A stretch of 64,000 nt of DNA from Anaeramoeba flamelloides (Eukaryota > Metamonada > Anaeramoebidae): positions 6,696,001 through 6,760,000 of the forward strand of contig JANTQA010000047.1 in NCBI GenBank assembly GCA_027625915.1. The letters are read 5' to 3'. Shown here one piece after another: positions 47,706 to 58,500 of the stretch; the first letter of the stretch is position 1; each line of letters starts with the position of its first letter. The translations under genes and the position numbers were made by a program. The notes beneath the pieces are model-generated. The model saw only the letters and a list, made by a program, of their open reading frames with translations. It had not been told where the DNA came from and did not search any database.

Positions 47706-48420
47706 AAGTCATACTACATGAAGAACTGTTGTATGCATAAGAAATATTTGATTTGACTAAAATAGTTACCAAAGATTTTATTACTTGGATTAATAAAAAA
47801 ATTAATAAATAAAAAAATAATTAATCATACCATCTTCTCCAAGGATTATTAATAAAAATTAAGCAAAAATTGACCCTCTAATAATAACAAGATATAAAAG
47901 ATGATTTGATTTAATTCTAAAAGTAAAAATCCCCAATTTTGAGGAATCAATCAATTATATTTAAATTTAAAAAAGAAAATTTAAAATCATTAATACACAA
48001 TCCAAAATTTAAAAAAACTAAAAATTGAACTAGATAATTTAATAATTATAAATTTTAAAAAAGAGTTCTATTTTTGAAAATGTATTTATGTTCTCCAAAA
48101 TTTAAACAAATTTAGTAAAAACTTTGATTTTACTAAATTATTATGAATAGCAGAAAAATCTAACTGTAAAATTTATTTAAAATGGAAGCGTAAACTTGAA
48201 TTGTAAAACTAAAAAAAAGTTATAAATTACATGAACAGGTATTCTTATGTTATGAATAAAAATAAATAAAAATATTGTGAATTTTTAATAAAATAAACAA
48301 TTTTGATATCATTGAAGATTGAGACCATTTTTTATTGAATTTTTCAGTCTATGAAAATAAACATAAAAGATTTATGAATGAAAAAAAAACAATAATACAT
48401 CTAAAATATTAAAAAATAAT
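47705..48420 (+). pseudogene. LINE ORF2 relic, plus strand
   Basis: Translation shows KVILHEELLYA, EIFDLTK and ITWINKKINK in the order of LINE-1's KAVLHSQLLYGLEIFDF and IDIWINKKI. Near 48220 comes NYMNRYSYVMNKNK, then NNFDIIED-DHF, which match NYLNRYSYF and DIIEDFDHF. Many stops and frame changes intervene, so it is an old copy. The poly-A end is probably near 48380-48420. Confidence 0.65.
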
Positions 48421-48539
48421 AATAATTCTAATATGATTACAAAAAAGATTCATCATTTTTCTTCATCCTAGTGTATAAGAAACTTATTTTTGAGTCTTCT
48501 ATAAAAATCAATAATAAAAATTTGGGAATTCAGAAAGTA

Positions 48540-48810
48540 TCATCAACGGCCCTAATGTACCTAGTTTTTTCAAAATTAAAAAAAAAAATAAAAATAAAAT
48601 CAAAGATTTAACTCAATTTATTTAAATTCTCAAAAACCTAAATGCAAATTTTTTTACTTTTTGAAATAAAAAGAAAATTTAACAAAATTTCATTTAATTT
48701 TAAAATTTTTTTAAAAAAAAAACCTAAAGGTGGTTTTCACGAGTTTAAATGAACAGTATAAAAATCATATATTTAACTTTAATACTTTAAATTCTGGTAA
48801 ACATAAGGGT
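48540..48810. repeat. Hairpin repeat family B, diverged copy
   Basis: GTACCTAGTTTTTTCAAAATT, then AAAGATTTAACTCAATTTAT and TTTAAATTCT keep the B order. A second unit with ATCATATATTTAACTTTAAT and TTTAAATTCTGG follows. It is more worn than the other copies. Confidence 0.45.
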
Positions 48811-51129
48811 AAATAAAAATAAGTTATACTCCTCCACCTTTCAAAAAAAAAAAATCAGAAAAAAAAAATAAACTATTTTTTCTCTTGAAAAAGTAATTTA
48901 AAAATAAAGTTCTCATCACAAACAGAAATCATTTGGAAAAGTTTTAAAAGATAAATAAAAATAAGTTTTGATTATGTTAATTTTAAGAAGAAATAAAGTT
49001 AAAATCAGTAAATTTATATACCAAGTAAATATTTTTTATTCAATATTAAATTTTCAATTAGATTTTAGGAAAAAATTATGGCAATTGATTCCCTCTTTGG
49101 AATTACTCTGAAACTAAAAATAATAAATACTAATTAATCATTAATAACGATTTTAAAGAAAAAATACCAATAAAATTCGATTGGTTGCTTCATGTATTTC
49201 TGTATAAAACAACAAATTTTGAATACAAATTATTTTTTTTTTTTTTTTTTTTTTTTCATGTTAAATTATCTGAATCTTCATTTTCGAAATGATAAAAAAT
49301 TGTACACTAAAACTTTAATTTGGATATAATAATAAATTCAACTCAATCAATTTATTAATATTGATGAATCAGTAAAAATTATTTTTGAAAAATTATAAGA
49401 GCTACTAACCTAATATTTCAAAATACTTTCAGAAGTTCAAATAGAATAATTAATTTTTAAAAAAACAAAATATTTTTTGTCTCTTTATTTTAATCAAGTT
49501 TACTCATATTAATAAACTAAACTTTTCAACAACAAAATATATAAAAAAAAAAATAAAAACGAAAGATCTTTGAAGATATTCTATCTAGGAGTTAAAAAGA
49601 AGACATAAAATGTTCATTACTTTCTGAAAAAGAAAAACATTCATCTCAAATTTTGATAAATTTTTTATTTTCATTTCTCAGTAATTAATTCAACTGTTTT
49701 GGTGTTTTACTCAATCTAAATTATTTTATATGGTGTAATGAAAAATTATAAACTTGGAAATATCATAAAATACAATATTTTGGCTTTGGAATTGAAAGTG
49801 GAATAATTTTCCAGGAATAGTTTGAATCGGAGTAAAATATAGTGTTTTCATAAACTGAAATTCTCTTTTTTCATTTTGTTAAATTTTCTTAATTACCCCT
49901 TTCTCTAAATAATAATAATAAAAAAAAAAAATACTTTTGCTGACTCGATAAAATACATTTTTCATTAAAAATCCTTGTTTGTTGTAACAAAGAAATTTTC
50001 GAAAATTTTAACGATTTTTTTTTTTCGGAATATTGAGAAGAATTGATCTAAATTAATAGATAAAATTCTATCATCTTTTCAGAAAAAAATGAGAACTGAA
50101 AAAAAAATAAATTTTAAATTAAACATTTCAGTATATTTTTCTTTATTCAAATATTGAACAAAAAAAAATCCAAAAAGATTAAAAAATTAATCATCGGATA
50201 AAAAAAATAATATATTTTTTTTTTTTTTGAAGATTTTTGAAGTGTTAAAATTTTAACTCTGAAAAAAAACAGACATAATTTTATTATCAAAATTAATTTT
50301 AATTTTTTTTTTATGATAAATGAACTATTGATTATTATCAAATTATTTTATTTTTTCAAACACTATTAGTGAAACTAAAAATACTTTGCAAAATTTTAAG
50401 ACACAAATCACAATTTTACAAAAAATGCACCCTTAATTGTAATATAAAAAATAAATCATAAGAGTGCCAAAAAATGAAAGTAATTTCTAAAAAGTCAATT
50501 AAATTTCTTAAACTCACTTTCAATTTTTTAATATTTTTTTTCCAAATTTTAATTGTAATGATAAGTTAAATAACAAATTTTAATTTTCTAAAATAAATAA
50601 AATTATTTTGTGATTTTTTTGAACACAAAATCGCAAATAAAAATCTTTGAGAAAGGTTTGAAAGATTTAACATTTAATAAAATTTAGACTGAGACTACTC
50701 TTTAAAATTAATGAATAATATCAATTTTAGATATGTTATGAGGTAAAACAGATTAATTTAATCTTCTGATTTTTTTTCTTGGGCATTACCATTTGACGAA
50801 ATGTTTGGAGTGGTATTTTTGACGAATTAAATATTAAACTAATATCATAAAATCATTTGTTTGAATTGATTTTCACCACCACAAACATTTTCTTTTCATA
50901 GAATTTCAAGAAAATTAGAAAAAATGAAAAAGAAAAGCATAAAAATAAAAATTAATTAAAATAGTTTTTTAATTTCTTTAACAACTTGTTACATTTTTTG
51001 TAATACTATTTATAATATATATCCACAGATGCATATTATAAATAAAACAAATATATTTATTTTGCTGTTTCAATATTACATTTTATATTTTATAAATTTA
51101 AAAATAAAAATATCAAGAGTATGAATTTC

Positions 51130-51165
<36 letters not shown>

Positions 51166-51217
51166 CTATCTATAGTATTTAAATGTTTCTTTTACTCGCT
51201 CCCTTATAATATTAATT
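48811..51217. other. Intergenic, no supported gene
   Basis: Extremely AT-rich, with long poly-T runs at about 49229-49257 and 51137-51165, the latter just beyond the end of the Pumilio gene. A fragment of repeat G lies inverted near 49870-49935. No gene was seen. Confidence 0.5.
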
Positions 51218-51668
51218 TTACATATATTCATTATTTTGATAATTATTCATTCCACTATTATTATTATTAATTACATTGTTTGAAGAATATCCGCTCTCAT
51301 TTTGGAAATTTTGATTAAATAGATTCTGATTATTAAAATTTTGAACATTGAAATTATCATTCTGGTTGTTATATTTATTTGGATTATTCATTTGAGAAAA
51401 ATTATTTTGAAATCGATAATTTACATTTTGTGTTGATTTATTTCGATATAGTCTATTTCGATTTGGGCTTCTATTTGAATTTCGAGAATTTTTATTTTGG
51501 TTATTATTAAAATTATTGTTATTATTACGATAATTATTATTGTAATTTTTATTAAAATTACGATTTTTGTTTTTATTATTATAATAATTATTATTCCTAT
51601 TTCTTTGATTTACATTAAAATTTTGATTATTGTTTTTGTCATATTTATGATAATATTCCCTATTATTA

Positions 51669-51718
<50 letters not shown>

Positions 51719-54700
51719 GTTGTTGTTGTTGTTTTTGTTGTTGTTATTATTATCTGTACTAATTAATGATTGTATTTTTTTCAAACAAGAACTATTTCGA
51801 ATATAAGGGGTAAGTGGTCTAATTAATTCTGACAATTCTTTTAATTGGTTTGGTGTGGCAAGCTTCAATGAGGTCTGAACAACATAGTTTGCGTAGTTAT
51901 CCATCAAGAGTGTTTTCATTGCATCTTGATTTTCAATAAATTCATCAATTAACAATTTTCTAATTTTATCATTTGCCACTCTTAAACATTTTTCAACCAC
52001 ATTTGAACTGAATTTTTGAATTGATAGTTTCAGCATATTTCCCTTTACTGCTTCAATTATTTCATCAGCTCTTATATCGTTATTTAACATGTATTGGATA
52101 ACATAATTTGCAAAGGGATTCTGAATTAATTTAAGTGCATTATTGATAATTTTATCAGTCAACATATCTTTATATACTTTTGGAGCAAAATCAATATATT
52201 TTTGCATCACACAACATCCGTGTTTATGGCCAGCAATGATCATACAATTTTCTACTATATATTTAAAAATAAACTATTAGGTTATTAATTTAGTTTTTTT
52301 TAAAATTATTATTATAATCGTTATTATTATTGTTATTGTTATTGTTGTTGTTATTATTAATGTTTATTCATAAAATTCTTATCAAAATTGTAAATAAATA
52401 ATTTCAACATGAAATAAAAATTTTTTTAGAACAAAAAAAAAAAAAAAAAAAAAGAAAGACAGAAAGAAAGAGATTGCAAATAATGTGTACTTCATTTTTT
52501 TCTTGAGAAAATTTCATAAAACATTTTTGGATGACATGATTTCCATTTGAATTATTGATTAATGTAATTAAATTTGTATAAAACCCACCAAATAAAATCT
52601 CTTCTTGTTCTTCTGTGGTAATACAATCGATCAATTTTTGGATTGCCCTCGTACCATATAGATTGGTTGATATTGGAATAACAACTTGCTGGATTTCAGT
52701 TAAGATACTTAATATAGAATCCGCTGAACAAAATTGAAATAATTTTTGACAAAGATAATTACCAAATTGATCTTTCATTAATTCTTCGTAATGAGTACTT
52801 AATTCAGAAAAAATTATTTGGACATTTCGTTCATCTTCGGTATCAATAATGTTTTGTAAAGTTCTACATCCATATTGATTTTGGCTTGTTTTATAAATAT
52901 TTCCAATATATTCATCAATGGGCGAATATTCTTGTTGCTGATATTCATTAATGAACTTTTGTTGCTTTTTTGGATAGTTTTGATGATTTATAATATTCGA
53001 ATTATAATTATAATTGTTCTATTATTAGTTTTTATTTGATTTTAAGATAAATTTATATTCAAAAAAAAACAAATAATTTATTATTGTATTTTAATTAAAT
53101 AATATATAAGAGAATACATTTGCAAAAATTAATTTTTAAGATATTTTTTGTTAAAGTTGGAAATTTGAATATATAATTTTGTTATAAAAAGAAAAAAAAA
53201 AAAGGAATTTGAGTTTTATTTTTTTTTAAAAAAAATTCAGTAATTTCTGTTTAGAAATTACAACCAGCTGTTTCTTATTTAATAGTTAATGGGTAGTCAA
53301 TATAATAAATTTTTTAAATTTGGGATTTTTTAAAAAGCAAATTTTAATAACTTTGACTATGGTATGGATATTACAGTAAAAATTAATTTCATTACTTCTT
53401 ATTCTTTTTGAAAGAACATTTAAAAAATAGAGATGTTTTATATTTTGCATTTTTTTTATTCACTTGATGTTTTAAATATTCTGATCAACTTGAATTTAAT
53501 AATATTTTTTAAATCATGAAAAGAATGAATATTTAACTATTTGAATGCAAATATTTTTAAAAATTTATATTGATAACTGTGATGTGGCAAAATTTGTGAT
53601 TTAGAATTTTCAATTAAATTGTGAGAATTAGTAAAAATTTCAAGTTTGTTGCTTTGGAGTGGTATGAGAGAGAAACGAATTCCCCAATCTTAGAGAACTA
53701 TCATTTATTTGAGATTAATCAAGACTCAAACGATTTCAAAAAAATTATTTGTTTGGATTTTTAGTTTGAAACTACTGATTATTGGGGAAAATACCAAAAT
53801 TGTGGTTATTTTTCTCGTGAATATCTTGATTGTAAAATAATCACATTTTCAAAATTCTCACTGCTTTTGGAAGATTTTTTTTTTTGAAAATCATTTGTAT
53901 TTTTAGAAAAAAAAATAAAAAAAATAAATAAAATAAAAAAAATAAAATAAAGAGAGGGCTTACAAATCTATATTGCTGGGAAATTGGATATCGAACAAAA
54001 TTTTGATTATTTAATGTATTTGTTTGGTAATTAGAATTAAAAGAAGAAAATCCATTATTTTGAGATAACAAGGTATCGTAATTCTTAGAAAATTTAAGAT
54101 TATGTGAAGTTTGTGATTTAATCATTGATTTCTTTTTGTTTAATGGTATTTGATCAAATGAGCGTACTCTTGCCATAGATTTTTTTTTAATTTTATTAAT
54201 TTCTATTTTTTCGGTGTTTGAGTATATAATAAAAAAAGAAAATAAGTTGAGAAAATAATGAGTTTAAAAATTTTTGTTCATATTTTTTTTTAAAGAATTA
54301 ATCATTATAATGTCTTAAAAAATAAAGAGCTAAAGTGTTATTGTTATTTGAAAAAATATTTTAACGTTTTAAATTAATGATAAAACTTTATTTAATTGTT
54401 TCTGAAATTTCAATTCGTGTATAAGTACATGTTTTTTAACCAGAAATTTTCTAAATTATTTATCACGTCTCCTAAAAGGTGGTTAAGTGTGATTTTAACG
54501 TCAAATCGTGTTTATGCTACATAGAACCACTAATTCTTTGAAAAAATCGCCTGGCCGATTTTGAATCTTTTTAACTATTATAAAAAATCGAACCTTAATA
54601 AAAATTGGAACAAAATCTCTCTCAATTTATGGATTATATCCAATTCTTAAGAGAATTGTACAGAATTCACCCAACCTAACCGATTCAGCAATATTTCTAA

Positions 54701-55544
54701 TACAAATTATTGATTTGAGTAGTGCTTTAGAGTGCGGTGGGGGGTGCCGTCAAGTGTCATAGAGTGTCTAGGTTTTCTTGAGGTTTTCTGTTTCATTTGT
54801 AAAAGTGTTCTAGGTTTTTTTTACTTTATAAATAAACAGAAAATTTTAATAAATTTTCGGTTTATTTCAAAAATTAAAAAAAGTCACGAAAATCTATCGA
54901 TTTTCCAAATAAATAGAAAACTCAAGAAAACCTAACAAAAATCAATTGATTTTCCAAATAAAACAGAAAACTCAAGAAAACCTAAAGACATATTTCCAAA
55001 ATTTAAAAGAATTTAATAGAATCAAAGATTTTTCTCTATTCTTTTAAATTCTGGAAAAGCGAACGGCAGTTTTTTTTTATTATTGTTTTTGTTTTTTTAA
55101 GACTTTATATTTTTGTTTTTTTTAACATAGCCAAATCAACGATAAAAATTTACTTTTGAAAGGAAAAATAAAATTTTAATTTCAATTAAAATAAATGAAC
55201 TGAAACAAATCAAAATAATAATAAATATAAAGAGAGAATTTAAAAATAAAATGTAAAAAAATAAGAATATATTATTACCTTTAGGTTTGTTTGATTGTTG
55301 ATTTTGATCATTAAAATTCATTTTTTTAATTCCCATATTTAAATTTTCCATTTCATTCGGCAACTATAAATTAGAATAAATATTAAATAAGAATTTTGAA
55401 ATTTTATGTTTATTAATTTTTTAAAATGATATGTTTTTTATTATTTTGTAAAATCAAAAAGTATAAAGCAAAATTAAAAATCTTTTTCAAAAGAATTGGT
55501 AAATTTTTGAAAAAATAATTAATAAAAAACATAAATATGATAAA

Positions 55545-55580
<36 letters not shown>

Positions 55581-58500
55581 AGTTAGGTATTATTAAAATT
55601 TATTTAATGCTTCAACTTAACAATTTATACAATAATTTGGATATTAAAGTTAGAATTAAACAAATTTTAGTTTCATTTCAGTAAAATTATAGCTCAACAA
55701 TAACAATTTATTTTTGTTCAAATTCTCAATTATGTTAATATTTAGAAAGCATGAGTTGTAGTTTGGTATGAATCAATTCTCTGTCTGTTAATAAAATCTA
55801 ATCATTTGTTTTTATCAAATAGAAAAGTATATGAAAATCGCAGTTATGTTTACATAAGTACTGTAGATTGCTTAAAATTGAAACCTCTATAAAAAAATGT
55901 GTAAATTTTATAAAAATACATTTGATTTTTAAGGTTTTGATCTATTATTTTATATTTTAGAAAACTACAGTAATCATTGTACGCTCTGGAACTATTCTAA
56001 AATCATTATTGTTTTTATTATTATTATTTTGGCAACTACACAAGTGGATGCATGATATCTCTATTGTTAGTGTTTCTCCTTGGGTTAAATCCATCAAAAG
56101 TTGTAAAAAAGAAAAATCTCAAGTTTGTTCCCAAAAAATGACACAACATATTTTTGTTTATATTTTGATCATTTTTTTTTTCAGCTTTACTCAACACAAA
56201 TGTAAAAAATTATGTAACAAATTTTCTTTTTCTGAAGATTAAAAAATTATTTGATTTCAAAATTTACAAAAAGATCAGTAAAGAAACAGATTTCTTAAGG
56301 GTCTAGTCATTTATTTTGGATTCGCTCCATACTCAATGAGTGACTTGAAATCTAAAAAGTGGTATTGTGAAATTGCCCTTCTTTTGATTGTAAAAAACTC
56401 AAATAACAAAATAAAAAAAAAATTGGATATCTTTGAAAAAATTCAAATAATCAAAAAAAAAATTTTGAGAGGATCTCATTGGCAAAAAATTCAATTAAAA
56501 AAAAAAGTATAAAAGCATTCTCATTGCAAAAAATTCAATTTCAAAAAAAAAAGTTTAAAAAGTATTCTAAATTCCAAAAAATCAAATTTATTAAAAAAAA
56601 ATTACTTGCTTCTTTTTTTGAAATTTTAAAAGGGTTAAATTTCTTCAATTTAAAACAAATTGTTTTCTTTAAGTTTACAATCAATTTAATTTCATTTAAT
56701 CTAATTTGTGGTTAGATTGTGACTCTCTATATTTGACCAAGTAAGGATTATGTAATATTCTTAGGAAAAAAACAACTCGTTTGAGAAATGAAAAAATGAA
56801 AAAAAAAAATCTTCGAGATTTCGAAAAACGCAAAAGAGCGACACTTCAAAACTAACATATTTATTTTCAAAATGATAAATCACAACCATTCTAATTGGAA
56901 ATTGAATGTTTCTCTTGGGTGCTTTTTTCTAAAAATATCCTCTTTTTTGATTGTTAATTTCTCGAGATCGATCCCGCTTCACATGTTGGTTCGTTTTTGA
57001 TTGTTATTAAACTCAATTCCAAAAATTGGGGCACACCTTCAAAATCAATTTAATTCCAAGAAAAGGGATATTTGACTCTTAAATAGAAACATTAGATATT
57101 AACAATCAAAGTAAATAATTTTAAAGTTAATTATCTATCATTTTTTTTCATTATTTTTTGATTTTTGATTTTCAATAATTTTTTTGATTTTTTTTGTATT
57201 CTTTTTTTTTCAAAACATTTCGAAAATCTCAAAATCACTTTAAAATGAAACTTAAAAGTTTTCATTCTGATCACAAAAAAAAATTTTTTTTTTCTCTCAA
57301 AAAGAAAAAAGATTCTTTTTTTATCGAGAAAAAATTTTTTTGAAAAAAAATCATGATATGATGTGCTAGTACACATGGGATACAAACAGACCTTATTATT
57401 ATTAATGGAAGTGTGAATACTGAATATATTTGTAATGATATTATCAAAAAAATCAAAGGAAATTCAATTCGCTAATTCAGAATATAGTGGGTTGAAATGG
57501 ATTTTCCAAAAGGATGGAGCTTGTCCACATACCTCAAAAAAAAAACTCAAACTTACTTAAATCGGGGATGTAATGTTCTGGACCCTTGACCCCCAATTCC
57601 ACAAATTTAAATTCAATTGGTAATTTATGGATAATTATGGACACTAAAATGAAAAATTGTAACCAAAAAACGAAGAAGAATTTTTAAAATTTTCACTAAT
57701 GTATGAAATACTTTGAGTTGGGAAACCTAAGATAATTAGTAAACTCTATATTTAAAAGGATAGATTTAGTTATCAAAAGACAAGCTGAATCTATTAATAG
57801 TTTTTATTAATTTTTCTTTCAATAAAAATGGATTTTTTGGTAACCGTGTTCCAAAAATAGGGGCACACTTTTTTTTATTTTTTCTTTTTTATTTTTCGAA
57901 TTGAATTTTAAATTTACTATAAAATATATAAATAGTATTAATTAAATATTTTCGGGTCTTTTATTATTTTAATGTTCAAGTATCATGTATTTTGGAGTAT
58001 ATTTTTATTAATGTAATTTTTTTTTGTGTCCCATTTTTTGGAATTGAGTTTAGATACTCATTAAAATTACAAAATTTTTTTAATCCATTTCAGAAAATTA
58101 TTTTTAACCGTAATTACTCGACCCTTAAAGAGAAAAAGGACTAAAAAAGAATTATTTGCCAAATAAAAGAAGGAATAGAAAGGAGTTAAATTCCTCAAAA
58201 GAAGTAACTTTAAGAAAAAGTACAATACCAAAAAATAACTAAAGATCGATCAATGTTATTAAAAACGACATGGGAAAGAATTCATAAAAGAAGAAAATAA
58301 TAATAGCAATTATTCGATCATGGATGATATTACCAAAATATCATTTAACGATTTAGATTTGTTAACATCAGAATTTTTCACTCAGTTAAAATAGAGAAAT
58401 GGGCAACAGTATAAATAGGAGTGTAAAAGAAAGTTTATGTTATTGTTTATTTATGATACTTTAAAATGGGATTTGCTTCGAAAAATTCTGTAAAATTTTC

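Larger units (their letters stand above)
56395..58135 (+). repeat. Dispersed repeat family A, copy 4, split by a Tc1-like element
   Basis: The left part (56395-57007) matches copy 1 from CAAATAACAA to GTTCGTTTTTGATTGTTATTA. After the transposon (57008-58052) the match resumes with GATACTCATTAAAATTAC and TTTTTAACCGTAATTACTCG, as in copies 1-3. This shows that family A extends past the insertion and dates the insertion after the repeat. Confidence 0.75.

Noticed and set aside
51497-51766. Plus-strand Ile/Val-rich frame
   Set aside because: It is antisense to the Asn homopolymer of the Pumilio gene.
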